Shown here one piece after another: positions 16,749-25,497 of a stretch of DNA of 33,775 bases. Source of the stretch: Brevibacterium sp. Lineage in GTDB: Bacteria; Actinomycetota; Actinomycetes; Actinomycetales; Brevibacteriaceae. Location of the stretch: the NCBI RefSeq assembly GCF_031179145.1, contig NZ_JAPSIB010000020.1, positions 59,541-93,315 of the forward strand, in the 5' to 3' direction. The number at the start of each line of letters is the position of its first letter. Position 1 is the first letter of the stretch. The position numbers and the translations under genes were made by a program. The notes below the pieces were generated by a model that saw only the letters and a list, made by a program, of their open reading frames with translations, had not been told where the DNA came from and ran no database searches.

Positions 16749-19592
16749 ATGAGATTTCCTGCACGGCCGGCCACGATTCCCCCGACGCTGCCCGAGTGGG
16801 ATCCCGCCTGGTCCCGGACCGTCGATGCCGAGACCGCCGACGGAACGCATTCCTTCCACGTCCTCGACACGCTCGAGGCCCTGCGCGCCACCGGCCGCGA
16901 GCCGACCGGGACGATCGTCGCCCTGCACGGCAACCCGACTTGGTCGTATCTGTGGCGGCACCTGGCTCAGGCCACCGTCGACGCCGCAGGGCGTGCCGGT
17001 CAGAGGGTCTGGCGCGTCATCGCCCCCGACCAGCTCGACATGGGGTTCTCCGAGCGACTCGAGCACGAGTCCCTGCCCAAGCCCCACGGCCCTGAGGTGC
17101 GCCGCATCTCCCAGCGGATCGACGACTTCGACGCCGTCGTCCGCACCCTCCTCGCCGAGGTGGACGGCAACGCCCCTGACACCGCCGGAAGTTCGGCGCC
17201 CACCGCCGAGGCGGACGGCAGCGACCATCCGATCGTGACGATCGGACACGACTGGGGCGGCGTGCTGTCCTTGGGGTGGGCTGCCCGCAACACCGCTCTC
17301 GTCTCCGCCTCGATCAGCCTCAACACCGCTGTCCACCAGCCCGATGACGCCCCGCTGCCCGCTCCCCTTCGGGCGACCCTGGCCGGACCGATGCTGCCGA
17401 CCGCGACCGTGCTCACCGACTGGTTCCTGCGGGTGACCCTGGGCCTCGGCGATCTGGATCCCGAAATCCGGGACGCCTTCCGCGCCCCTTACGACGCTCC
17501 GGGCCGACGGTATGGGATCGGTGGGTTCGTCGCCGACATCCCCGTCGACGAGAAGCACCCCTCATATCCTGAGCTCCAGCGCATCGGCGAGGACATCGCC
17601 GCCCTGAGCCACCCCGCTCTGCTCGTGTGGGGGCCGAAGGACCCGGTGTTCCTCGAACGCTACCTGCGGGACCTGCGCGGACGCCTGCCGCAGGCGGACA
17701 TCCACCGGTTCGAGAAGGGCTCGCACCTCGTCAGCGAGGACTTCGACGTCGCCGGCGTCGTCCTCGACTGGCTCGCCGCCCGGTTCCCCGCCGAGGTGGA
17801 TGCAGGCTCAACTGCGGATGCACGCTCGACCCCGGCCGCATCGCCCATCGCAGCCCCCTCCACCGAGGCGAATGCCTCGATCCCATCGGCAGTGACCAAC
17901 TCATCCGCTGCCGCCCGACCCATCACCGCGATCCTCGACGCCCGCCGCGACGACGACAGCGTCGCCTCGGTGGACTTCTCCCGGTCGCCGGCGCAGCAGA
18001 TCACCTGGCGCCGGCTCTGGCATGTGACGACGAGCATCGCCCATGGTCTGACCGAGCTCGGGGTCCGCCCCGGCGACCGTGTCTCCATGCTCGTGCCGCC
18101 CGGCAACAACCTCACCGCCGCCCTCTACGCCTGCCTGAAGATCGGCGCGGTCGCGGTCGTCGCCGACGCCGGACTCGGCCCTCAGGGCATGACCCGGGCG
18201 ACCACCTCGGCGGATCCGCAGTGGATCATCGGGGAGCTGCCGGGGCTCGGTCTGGCTCGCGCCTTCAATTGGCCCGGCCGCCGCATCTCCGTGACCCCGC
18301 TGGGACCGGTTCAGCGCAGGCTGTTCAAAGTCGAGACCAGCCTCACCGACCTCGCCCGCACCGACCACCGCGGCGCCCTGCCGACCCCGGCGGCGGACGC
18401 GGACGCCGCAGTCCTCTTCACCTCCGGGTCGACCGGACCCGCGAAGGGAGTGCGCTACACGCATGCCGACATCTCGGCGCTCGCACAGGTGCTCACCCGC
18501 GTCTTCAACGTCGCCGAAGGCACCGGCCTGGTGGCAGGCTTCCCTCCGTTCGCCCTGCTCGGCCCGGCCATCGGAGCCACCTCGGTGACTCCCGACATGT
18601 CGGTGACGAAGCCGAAGACACTGACCGCGTCCGCCATCGCCGACGCCGTCATCGCCGGTCAGGCGACCATGGTCTTCGCCTCCCCCGCCGCGTACCGGAA
18701 TGTCGCCGCCACCGCCTCGTCGCTCAGCCCCGAGCAGAAGGCCGCGTGCGCTCGGGTCGAACTCGTGCTCTCCGCGGGCGCGCCCGTGCCGCTGGAGCTG
18801 ATGGACTCCATCGCCGAGGTGTTCCCCGCCGCCTCGATCCACTCCCCCTACGGGATGACCGAAGGCCTCCTGCTCGCCGACATCGACCGTGAGGGAGTGG
18901 CTCGAGCCACCGGTTCGACGACCACTGTCGCAGGGGAGGCCCGGCCCAACCTCGGCGTGTGCGTCGGGCGGCCCATCGACGGCGTCGAGCTCGCACTCGC
19001 GCCGATCGACGACGCCGGGACTCCGTCGGAGACTCTTCTGCGCGGCCCGCAGGCGCACGGCCGTCTGGGTGAGCTGGTCGTCAGCGCCGCGCACATCAAG
19101 GCCGGCTACGACAGGCTCTGGCGGACCACGGCGCTCTCGGCCCGTGACGACCTCGACGGTCGTGACTGGCACCGGACCAACGACGTCGGCCGTATCGACA
19201 GCACGGGGCGGGTGTGGCTCGAAGGCCGCCTCCAACACGTGGTGACGACTCCGCGCGGACCCGTGGGCCCCGGTGCGCTCGAAGCGCTCATCGACCAGGA
19301 CCCGCAGGTCAGCCGCAGCGCGGTCGTCGGCACCGGACCGACCGGCACGCAGGCGCTCGTCGCGGTGCTCGACGCCGAAGGCACTGAGCTCAAGGCGGGC
19401 CTGGCCCCACTGGACCTCACCGCCCGTCTCCGCGCACAGGTCGCCGCGATCGACGGACACGATCTCAGTGCAGTCCTCGTGGCGCCCAACTTCCCGACCG
19501 ACATCCGCCACAACTCGAAGATCGACCGCTCCCGGCTGGCGGACTGGGCCGACCACGTCCTGACCGGCGGGTCCGTGCGCAGACGAGTCTGA
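16749..19592 (+). CDS. oleBC: OleBC fusion: beta-lactone decarboxylase plus beta-lactone synthetase
   Basis: This 947-residue protein fuses two Ole enzymes. Residues 1-350 are an alpha/beta hydrolase of haloalkane-dehalogenase type: HGNPTWSYLWR (60-70), the nucleophile elbow GHDWGG with Asp168, and His326 in FEKGSHLVSED. This is OleB, which decarboxylates the beta-lactone to a cis-olefin and CO2. An Ala/Ser/Thr linker (about 351-390) leads to an AMP-binding domain with VLFTSGSTGPAKGV (555-568) and SPYGMTEG. This is OleC, which uses ATP to close 2-alkyl-3-hydroxyacids to beta-lactones. The ATG at 16749 has GAGG 4 bases before it; the frame is open further upstream inside oleA, but that extension is a shadow. 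Such fusions are known in actinobacteria and imply channelling of the reactive lactone. Confidence 0.93.
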   Translation: MRFPARPATIPPTLPEWDPAWSRTVDAETADGTHSFHVLDTLEALRATGREPTGTIVALHGNPTWSYLWRHLAQATVDAAGRAGQRVWRVIAPDQLDMGFSERLEHESLPKPHGPEVRRISQRIDDFDAVVRTLLAEVDGNAPDTAGSSAPTAEADGSDHPIVTIGHDWGGVLSLGWAARNTALVSASISLNTAVHQPDDAPLPAPLRATLAGPMLPTATVLTDWFLRVTLGLGDLDPEIRDAFRAPYDAPGRRYGIGGFVADIPVDEKHPSYPELQRIGEDIAALSHPALLVWGPKDPVFLERYLRDLRGRLPQADIHRFEKGSHLVSEDFDVAGVVLDWLAARFPAEVDAGSTADARSTPAASPIAAPSTEANASIPSAVTNSSAAARPITAILDARRDDDSVASVDFSRSPAQQITWRRLWHVTTSIAHGLTELGVRPGDRVSMLVPPGNNLTAALYACLKIGAVAVVADAGLGPQGMTRATTSADPQWIIGELPGLGLARAFNWPGRRISVTPLGPVQRRLFKVETSLTDLARTDHRGALPTPAADADAAVLFTSGSTGPAKGVRYTHADISALAQVLTRVFNVAEGTGLVAGFPPFALLGPAIGATSVTPDMSVTKPKTLTASAIADAVIAGQATMVFASPAAYRNVAATASSLSPEQKAACARVELVLSAGAPVPLELMDSIAEVFPAASIHSPYGMTEGLLLADIDREGVARATGSTTTVAGEARPNLGVCVGRPIDGVELALAPIDDAGTPSETLLRGPQAHGRLGELVVSAAHIKAGYDRLWRTTALSARDDLDGRDWHRTNDVGRIDSTGRVWLEGRLQHVVTTPRGPVGPGALEALIDQDPQVSRSAVVGTGPTGTQALVAVLDAEGTELKAGLAPLDLTARLRAQVAAIDGHDLSAVLVAPNFPTDIRHNSKIDRSRLADWADHVLTGGSVRRRV

Positions 19593-19662
19593 GCACTCCG
19601 ACGTCCGCGCCCGCAGTCGACCCACCCACCCGAGACCGTCCGATCGCCGCATTGGAGTTCGC

Positions 19663-20634
19663 ATGAAGATCACCGTCACCGGGGCCTCCGGCCTGCTCGG
19701 TTCGTCCGTCGCCCGTGCCCTCGTCGCCTCCGGGCACGGCGTCACCACCCTCCAGCGCCGGCCCTCCGGAGTCGACGGGGCTCGGGACGTCATCGGCACC
19801 GTGACCGATCCGACCGCGGTCGCCGAGGCGATCAACGGCGCCGAGGCGATCGTGCACCTGGCGGCGAAGGTGTCGCTGACCGGAGATCCACGCGAGTTCG
19901 CAGCGGTCAACGTCGGCGGCACTCGCACCCTCGTCAATGGGGCGCAGGCCGCCGGCGTCCCCCGGCTCGTCCACATCTCCTCGCCGTCGGTGGCCCACAC
20001 CGGCGAGTCGATCGTGGGCTCCGGCGCAGGTCTCGCCTCCCCCGGACTCGCTCGCGGGGAGTACGCCCGCACGAAGGCTGCCGGGGAGCTCATCGCCCTG
20101 AGCGCCGATTCCGAGAACCTCCGGGTCCTGGCTCTGCGTCCGCACCTGATGTGGGGGCCGGGCGATGTCCAGCTGACCGAGCGCATCGTCGAGCGCGCCC
20201 GTGCCGGTCGGATGCCGGTGCTCGGTGCCGGCACCGCCCTGGTCGACACCCTGTTCGTCGACAATGCCGTCGAGGCGATCGTCGCGGCCCTCGACGCCGT
20301 CGACACCACTCATGGGGAGTCGCTGGTCGTGACGAACGGACAGCCGCGCCCGATCGGGGAGCTGATGGCGCGCATCGCGATCGCCGGAGGCGCACCCGAG
20401 CCGAAGCTGCGCATTCCCGTCAGAGCGGCACTGACGGCGGGATCCGTCGTGGAGAAGGTGTGGGACCTCGGTGAGCACGACGACGAACCGCCCCTGACGA
20501 GATTCCTCGCCGAGCAGCTCTCGACGGCCCACTGGTTCGACCAGCGCCGCACCCAGGAAGTCCTGGACTGGCGACCGCGGGTGAGCATCGAAGAGGGCCT
20601 GGAGCTCCTCGTCGCGCACTACTCGGCGAACTGA
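19663..20634 (+). CDS. oleD: OleD, 2-alkyl-3-ketoacid reductase
   Basis: The 323-residue protein is an extended SDR/3-beta-hydroxysteroid dehydrogenase-like enzyme. It has TGASGLLG at 6-13 (Rossmann loop), HLAAKVSLTGD, the catalytic pair Tyr134 and Lys138 in EYARTKAAGE, and RPHLMWGPGD. In the ole pathway OleD reduces the OleA product to the 2-alkyl-3-hydroxyacid with NADPH, giving the substrate of OleC. It follows oleBC by 70 bases and ends the cluster. The position makes OleD much more likely than a sterol enzyme. The ferredoxin gene converges on it and overlaps its last 16 bases. Confidence 0.9.
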   Translation: MKITVTGASGLLGSSVARALVASGHGVTTLQRRPSGVDGARDVIGTVTDPTAVAEAINGAEAIVHLAAKVSLTGDPREFAAVNVGGTRTLVNGAQAAGVPRLVHISSPSVAHTGESIVGSGAGLASPGLARGEYARTKAAGELIALSADSENLRVLALRPHLMWGPGDVQLTERIVERARAGRMPVLGAGTALVDTLFVDNAVEAIVAALDAVDTTHGESLVVTNGQPRPIGELMARIAIAGGAPEPKLRIPVRAALTAGSVVEKVWDLGEHDDEPPLTRFLAEQLSTAHWFDQRRTQEVLDWRPRVSIEEGLELLVAHYSAN

Positions 20635-20870
20635 TCCGAGGACTCCGAGCCCGGGCGCCGAGGTGGTATCGCGCTTCCGTCGATCTGGATCGTCTTCGAC
20701 GGGCACAGGTACTCGGCTTCCCTGGCCGCCTGCCACTGCGACTGAGGCGGATGCGCGTCGAGGAGTTCGACGAACCCGTCATTCTCGTCGGGATTGGCGA
20801 AGACGGCCGGCGCGACGACCCCGCAGTTGCCTGCCGCGACGCACATGCTCGAATGGACTGTGATCTCCAT
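20619..20870 (-). CDS. [3Fe-4S] ferredoxin
   Basis: The 83-residue protein begins at the ATG at 20868-20870, with a GAGGA site just upstream. The cysteines lie in SMCVAAGNCGVVAPAVF (Cys10 and Cys16, CX5C) and YLCPSKTI (Cys56), the pattern of single-cluster [3Fe-4S] ferredoxins that feed cytochromes P450 or desaturases. The Cys-Pro and APAVF features agree. The tail after about residue 65 is variable and hydrophilic. The gene lies 65 bases downstream of the fatty acid desaturase on the same strand, so it is the likely electron donor of that enzyme. A partner ferredoxin reductase is not in the window. The last 16 bases overlap oleD tail to tail. Confidence 0.87.
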   Translation of the reverse strand: MEITVHSSMCVAAGNCGVVAPAVFANPDENDGFVELLDAHPPQSQWQAAREAEYLCPSKTIQIDGSAIPPRRPGSESSDQFAE

Positions 20871-20918
20871 GTTCCTCACCCCTGTCTCGGACTCCTCATC
20901 GCCTGTCGGGTTCCTCGG

Positions 20919-20942
20919 CACTCTCACCCTCACTCTCACCCT
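20919..20942. repeat. 12-bp tandem duplication at the desaturase stop
   Basis: CACTCTCACCCT occurs twice in direct tandem (20919-20930 and 20931-20942). The second copy contains the stop codon of the desaturase gene. It is probably slippage; no function is evident. Confidence 0.5.
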
Positions 20943-21979
20943 CGGTAGCGTTTGACGAGCGGACATCTGTACGGGTCCTGGTTCCGCACGCCCACCTGGT
21001 TGAGGTACGCGATGACGGTGGTGGCCGCCTCGGCGAGGGTGCGCTCCACGTACGGGATGTCCCGTTCGGCGCACTCCGTTCTCACGATCCGCTGCAGGGC
21101 GGGCAGGCTCGCCCTGGGCGCGGCGGGGAACAGGTGGTGTTCGATCTGGAACTGCAGGCCACCCATGAGGACGCGGACCAGGGGACCATCCTTGATGTTG
21201 CGAGACATGACCACCTGCCTGCGGAGAAAATCGACGTGGACTCCACGGGGCACTGTGGGCATGCCGATGTGATTGAGTGCGAACGCACCGCCGAGCAGGA
21301 TCCCGAACGCCCCGACCTGGACCCCGAAGAAGGCGCACGCCATTCCGAACGGCATCGTGAGGAACAGCAGGGTCAGGTATGCGCCGTGCCTGAGGACGAT
21401 GAACGCGATCTCGGTGATCCGATGCGGCACCTCGGGGGCCGTGAGAAGCGTCCGCAGGGAAGCGACGTGGAGATTGAGGCCTTCGAGGAACAGGAGCGGA
21501 ACGAAGAAGATTCCCTGATGCCGGGCGAGATAGGCGCCCAGTCCGCGCCGGGACTGCGCGGCATCGGGAGTCAGGGCCAACACGTTGGAGTCGATGTCCG
21601 GATCCTCACCCTCGTGGTTGGGGTAGGCATGGTGGGTGTTGTGTTTGGCCATCCACCAGCCGAAGCTCAGCCCCATCACCAGGCCCGCGATGATGCGCGA
21701 GAGCCATTCGTTTGCTTCCCGGGAGGCGAACACTTCGCGGTGCGCGGCTTCGTGGGACAGGAATCCCAGTTGTGCCATGACGAAGCCGATCGCGGCGGCG
21801 ACGAGGAGTTGGAACCACGTCGCGCCGAGAACGACGACGAGGACGAGCAGCCCTGCCAGACCGAGAAGCCAACCGCCGATGCGAACGAGATAGAATCCTG
21901 GCCGTCTGCGCATCAGACCGGCGTCGTGGACGGTCGTGCTCAGTTGGCGGTAGGTCTCGACATATGTTTCAGCCGACAT
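20936..21979 (-). CDS. Front-end type fatty acid desaturase
   Basis: The protein has 347 residues from the ATG at 21977-21979, which is preceded by AGGTGG; a GTG three codons upstream is an alternative. It carries the three histidine boxes of membrane di-iron desaturases: HEAAH (76-80), HNTHH (113-117) and QIEHH (278-282). Four or more hydrophobic helices surround them. The Q-x-x-H-H form of the third box marks the front-end (delta-6/linoleoyl-CoA-like) group, but no cytochrome b5 domain is fused, so a separate donor is needed. The ferredoxin gene just downstream fits that role. The enzyme would insert a double bond in acyl chains at the membrane using O2. It lies convergent to the ole operon. 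Confidence 0.9.
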   Translation of the reverse strand: MSAETYVETYRQLSTTVHDAGLMRRRPGFYLVRIGGWLLGLAGLLVLVVVLGATWFQLLVAAAIGFVMAQLGFLSHEAAHREVFASREANEWLSRIIAGLVMGLSFGWWMAKHNTHHAYPNHEGEDPDIDSNVLALTPDAAQSRRGLGAYLARHQGIFFVPLLFLEGLNLHVASLRTLLTAPEVPHRITEIAFIVLRHGAYLTLLFLTMPFGMACAFFGVQVGAFGILLGGAFALNHIGMPTVPRGVHVDFLRRQVVMSRNIKDGPLVRVLMGGLQFQIEHHLFPAAPRASLPALQRIVRTECAERDIPYVERTLAEAATTVIAYLNQVGVRNQDPYRCPLVKRYRG

Positions 21980-22165
21980 CGAAGCCACCTGCTTTCACAC
22001 GCTCCCGAGGCAATGCCGATGCTGGTACGACGTCGACACGCACTCAGAACAATCACTTCGTCTTCTGGCCTCATCGTATTACAGGGATCCGTCAGGGAAT
22101 CGTTCCCCCGGTGCCGCAATCGAAACTCCAACTCTCTCGTCAGGGTTGGGGAGGAGAATCGCAGG

Positions 22166-22732
22166 ATGACGACTCAGCCGCCCCTGGTGCTGCTCGGCGG
22201 TGTGCCCGGCGCCGGCAAGACGGCGGCATTGCGTGCCATTGCCGGGATCGCCCCGTCCGTGCGGATCGTCGACTCCGACGCCGTTCGGCACCGCCTGAGC
22301 CGGGTCGTGGGGTGGGCGCCCTACGCGGTGTGCCGACCGTTCGTCCACATCCTCGCCCACTGTGCGATCCTCATCCAGGTCCTCCGCCGAGGTGGTGGAC
22401 CCCTCATCGTCCACGATCCCGGAACGCGGTGGTGGAGCCGCCGCCTCCTGCTGTGGCTGGCCCTGCAGTGCGGCTATTGTCCTGCCGCGGTCTTCATCGA
22501 CATCGATCGCGATTCCGCCCTCGACGGTCAGACGCTGCGCGGGCGAGTCGTGCGCAGGCACGCATTCGACCGGCACTGGCGGCGGTGGAACCGAATGCGA
22601 GCGCGGATCGCCGCCGGGGCGCCGTTGAGCCGGGGCGAGGAGTGGCCCCGGCTGATGATGACGACCCGCGTGCGCGCGGTCGAGGACGTCGTCATCCTCG
22701 TGGGCGAGAAGCCGGTCGCTGAAGCGTGGTGA
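22166..22732 (+). CDS. P-loop kinase-like ATPase
   Basis: The 188-residue protein starts at an ATG about 8 bases after GGGGAGGAG. Residues 11-19 (GGVPGAGKT) are a Walker A motif, and VRIVDSDAVRHRL just after it resembles the nucleoside/AAA_33-type kinases (zeta toxin-like, tRNA/aminoglycoside phosphotransferase-like). A possible strand-end aspartate at FIDIDRDSALDGQ and an arginine-rich lid (GRVVRRHAFDRHWRRWNRM) fit a small phosphotransferase. The substrate is unknown. No antitoxin gene is adjacent. It ends one base before the stop of the convergent acidic membrane protein. Confidence 0.72.
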   Translation: MTTQPPLVLLGGVPGAGKTAALRAIAGIAPSVRIVDSDAVRHRLSRVVGWAPYAVCRPFVHILAHCAILIQVLRRGGGPLIVHDPGTRWWSRRLLLWLALQCGYCPAAVFIDIDRDSALDGQTLRGRVVRRHAFDRHWRRWNRMRARIAAGAPLSRGEEWPRLMMTTRVRAVEDVVILVGEKPVAEAW

Positions 22733-23482
22733 CTAGTCGCGCCGGTTCGGCTCCTGTGCGACGCCGCTGTCCGAATGCGGGTGCGGGTCCGGGTCGGTCC
22801 GTCCGCCATAGGCGTCGAAGTGGGTGAGATCCCTCTGCTCCGAATCGTCGTCGATGCTGGACCCCTCCGCAGGGTCGGAATCGGCGGCGGTGGAGTCGGC
22901 ACCGTCCCCGGGGTCGGTGTCACTGTCTGCCGCGACCTCCGGAATCTCGATCTCGTCCGGCGCCTCGACCTCTTTGCCTGGGTCCCCGAGAACTGCGGGT
23001 CCGTCGTCCTCAGTGGGCTCCCCCAGATTCCGGGCCTCTCCGGGCGGCGGGTTCTCCAAGGACGAGCCATCGGCCTCACCCACACCCGGCTCATCGGGCA
23101 TGTGGTCGCCGGCAATCTCGGCAAGGCTCTCCGACCTGGAGTCCGCCGGTGGTTCGTTCTTCATGTCTTCGGCCTCCTGCACATCATCGGATCGGTCCCC
23201 CGCCTCGGCGATGGCGAACTCACCGCGGTCGGAGCGGTCCCCGCGATCCTCACCTGTCTCTGTCGGCTCCGACTTCGCGGGAGACTCACCCTTCTCCGGC
23301 GCCTCTCCGTGCTGGCTGGGTCTGGCGATCTCCCAGAGCAGCAGCACCACGATCATCGTCAAGCCGACGGTCGCACCCATCAGCAGCGACCCCCACGGCC
23401 TCGGCAACGAGAACAGGCCGGTGAAGTGATTGATCCCGAACAGGACTCCAGCACCGATGAGCAGAGCGACCACATAACGCAT
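22733..23482 (-). CDS. Two-helix membrane protein with long acidic tail
   Basis: From the ATG at 23480-23482 the protein has 249 residues. Two hydrophobic helices at the N-terminus (MRYVVALLIGAGVLFGINHF and SLLMGATVGLTMIVVLLLWE) are followed by about 190 residues rich in Glu, Asp, Pro, Ser and Gly. These have no visible domain and are predicted disordered and cytoplasmic or surface-exposed. I do not recognise a family; the helix pair resembles small actinobacterial proteins of unknown function. The gene is divergent from prpE across 68 bases and converges end to end on the P-loop gene. Confidence 0.65.
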   Translation of the reverse strand: MRYVVALLIGAGVLFGINHFTGLFSLPRPWGSLLMGATVGLTMIVVLLLWEIARPSQHGEAPEKGESPAKSEPTETGEDRGDRSDRGEFAIAEAGDRSDDVQEAEDMKNEPPADSRSESLAEIAGDHMPDEPGVGEADGSSLENPPPGEARNLGEPTEDDGPAVLGDPGKEVEAPDEIEIPEVAADSDTDPGDGADSTAADSDPAEGSSIDDDSEQRDLTHFDAYGGRTDPDPHPHSDSGVAQEPNRRD

Positions 23483-23529
23483 GCCCCTATTGTGCCCTGT
23501 CCGTCCACCCCCATCCGGCACATCGATGT

Positions 23530-23542
23530 GCTGTGAGTCACA
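23530..23542. promoter_or_regulatory. GCTGTGAGTCACA palindromic element upstream of prpE
   Basis: TGTGAGTCACA (23532-23542) is a perfect odd palindrome 8 bases before the prpE start, within the 68-base divergent region. The 12-mer GCTGTGAGTCAC is repeated exactly at 3974-3985 in the etfBA promoter spacer. It could be an operator shared by acyl-CoA genes; the regulator is unknown. Confidence 0.35.
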
Positions 23543-23550
23543 ATTGAGGC

Positions 23551-25479
23551 ATGGATGATCAGCAGTTCTCGAACCAGGCCTATGACGACGTCATCGACCG
23601 AGTCGCCGCAGATGCGGAGGCGTTCTGGCTGGAACAGGCCAGAATGCTCATCGACTGGGTGGAGGAGCCGACCCGGGCGCTCGACAGCTCCCGCGCTCCG
23701 ATCCACCGGTGGTTTCCCGACGGCGAACTCAATGTCTGCTCCAACGCACTCGACAGGCATGTCGCGGCAGGCCGAGGCGATCAGCCAGCGATCGTCTACG
23801 ATTCGCCCGTCACGGACACGGTCCGCACGATCACCTACTCTCAGCTCCTCGACGAGGTCTCCCGCTTCGCCCGCGCCCTGTCCGACCGGGGTGTGAGCAA
23901 GGGCGACCGGGTCGTCATCTACCTCCCGATGATCCCCGAGGCAGCCGTCGCGATGCTCGCCTGTGCCAGGATCGGCGCGATCCACTCCGTCGTCTTCGGC
24001 GGATTCGCCCCGGCCGAACTGGCCGTGCGCATCGACGACATGCAGCCGAAGGCGGTCATCTCCACCTCCTGCGGAGTCGAGGCGAATCGGATCCTCGACT
24101 ACAAGCCGATGCTCGACGAGGCGCTCGGGCTGGCCGAGAGCGCACCGGACTTCACCGTCATCGTCCAACGCGAACAGCACCGCTGCGGCATGGGTGAGGA
24201 CGACGTCGACTACACCGAGCTCCTCGCCTCCACACCCACCGGCATCGACCCTGTCCCGGTCAGGGCGACCGATGAGCTCTACGTCCTCTACACTTCGGGA
24301 ACCACTGGCAGACCGAAGGGAATCGTCCGCGATTCCGGCGGGTACGCGGTGGCGCTGGCCTGGTCCCTGCCGAACATCTTCGGTCTGCGTCCCGGCGACA
24401 CCATGTTCACGGCCTCGGACGTCGGCTGGGTGGTCGGGCATTCCTACATCGTCTACGGCCCGCTGCTCGCAGGGGTCACGTCCGTCCTGTTCGAGGGCAA
24501 ACCGATCGGCACTCCCGACGCGGGGACGTTCTTCCGCATCGTCGACGACCACAACGTCAACGTCCACTTCACCGCTCCCACCGCGATGCGCGTCGTTCGG
24601 AAGGAGGATCCCGAAGGGGAACTGATCAGGAAGTACGACCTGTCCAGTCTGCGCGCGTCATTCCTCGCCGGCGAACGCCTCGATCCCGACACGTACGAGT
24701 GGACGACGCGGGTCCTGCGGGAGGCCACCGGCCGCGACATTCCCGTCGTCGACAACTGGTGGCAGACCGAGACCGGGTGGCCGATCGCGGCCAACCCCCT
24801 GGGGCTGACGCGCTTCCCCATCAAACCCGGATCCCCCACCAAGCCCGTTCCCGGCTACCGGGTGGAAGTCGTCGATGCCTCCGGTGCTCCAATGCCGGTC
24901 GGGCAGGAGGGACTCATCGTCATCAGGCTGCCGCTGCCTCCCGGGACCATGGCGACCGTCTGGGGCGACGACTCCCGCTTCGTGTCCTCGTACCTGTCCG
25001 CCTTCGACGGCTGCTACCTCACCGGTGACTCCGGGTACATCGACGAGGACGGCTACCTCTTCGTCATGGGGCGCACCGACGACGTCATCAATGTCGCCGG
25101 TCATCGTCTGTCCACCGGCGTGATGGAAGCCGTCATCTCCTCCCATCCGGCCGTGACCGAGACTGCCGTGATCGGGGTCCACGATGAGACGAAGGGCCAG
25201 ATCCCGCGTGCGCTCGTCGTCATCGGCACCAGCGCCGAGGCGGTCGACGCGGATACGCTGAAAGCGGAGCTGATCGCCCTGGTCCGCAAGGAGATCGGGC
25301 CGGTGGCCGCACTGCGACGCATCGACATCATCCCCGCGCTGCCGAAGACGCGATCCGGCAAGATCCTGCGCAAGACGATGCGGGAGATCGCCGATGGAGT
25401 GGAGAACCCGGCCGTCCCCTCGACGATCGAGGACCCGGCGGTCCTCGATGACCTACACTCGGTGCTGCGGTCGAGCTGA
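23551..25479 (+). CDS. prpE: Propionyl-CoA synthetase-type acyl-CoA ligase
   Basis: The 642-residue protein is a full-length short-chain acyl-CoA synthetase. The ATP-binding motif YTSGTTGRPKGIVRDSGGYA (247-266) has the Arg-Asp-x-Gly-Gly form typical of PrpE/ACSS3 rather than acetyl-CoA synthetase. It also has NWWQTETGWPI, the hinge region YLTGDSGYIDEDGYLFVMGRTDDVINVAGHRLS, and catalytic Lys604 in KTRSGKILRK. It activates propionate (or a similar short acid) to the acyl-CoA through an acyl-AMP; Lys604 is the usual target of acetylation control in this family. The GAGG before the ATG is very close. The gene stands alone; methylcitrate cycle genes are not in the window. Confidence 0.9.
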   Translation: MDDQQFSNQAYDDVIDRVAADAEAFWLEQARMLIDWVEEPTRALDSSRAPIHRWFPDGELNVCSNALDRHVAAGRGDQPAIVYDSPVTDTVRTITYSQLLDEVSRFARALSDRGVSKGDRVVIYLPMIPEAAVAMLACARIGAIHSVVFGGFAPAELAVRIDDMQPKAVISTSCGVEANRILDYKPMLDEALGLAESAPDFTVIVQREQHRCGMGEDDVDYTELLASTPTGIDPVPVRATDELYVLYTSGTTGRPKGIVRDSGGYAVALAWSLPNIFGLRPGDTMFTASDVGWVVGHSYIVYGPLLAGVTSVLFEGKPIGTPDAGTFFRIVDDHNVNVHFTAPTAMRVVRKEDPEGELIRKYDLSSLRASFLAGERLDPDTYEWTTRVLREATGRDIPVVDNWWQTETGWPIAANPLGLTRFPIKPGSPTKPVPGYRVEVVDASGAPMPVGQEGLIVIRLPLPPGTMATVWGDDSRFVSSYLSAFDGCYLTGDSGYIDEDGYLFVMGRTDDVINVAGHRLSTGVMEAVISSHPAVTETAVIGVHDETKGQIPRALVVIGTSAEAVDADTLKAELIALVRKEIGPVAALRRIDIIPALPKTRSGKILRKTMREIADGVENPAVPSTIEDPAVLDDLHSVLRSS

Positions 25480-25497
25480 GCACAGAAATGCCTCGGC

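Noticed and set aside
17901..20309. An 802-codon open frame on the minus strand across oleBC and oleD
   Set aside because: It is a shadow of the two well-supported plus-strand genes, is rich in Arg, Gly and Asp, has no domain resemblance, and arises from the high third-position GC of the real genes.
20871..21338. N-terminal extension of the ferredoxin frame
   Set aside because: It runs antiparallel to no known domain and overlaps the desaturase gene in another frame; the ATG at 20870 with GAGGA starts a normal-length ferredoxin.
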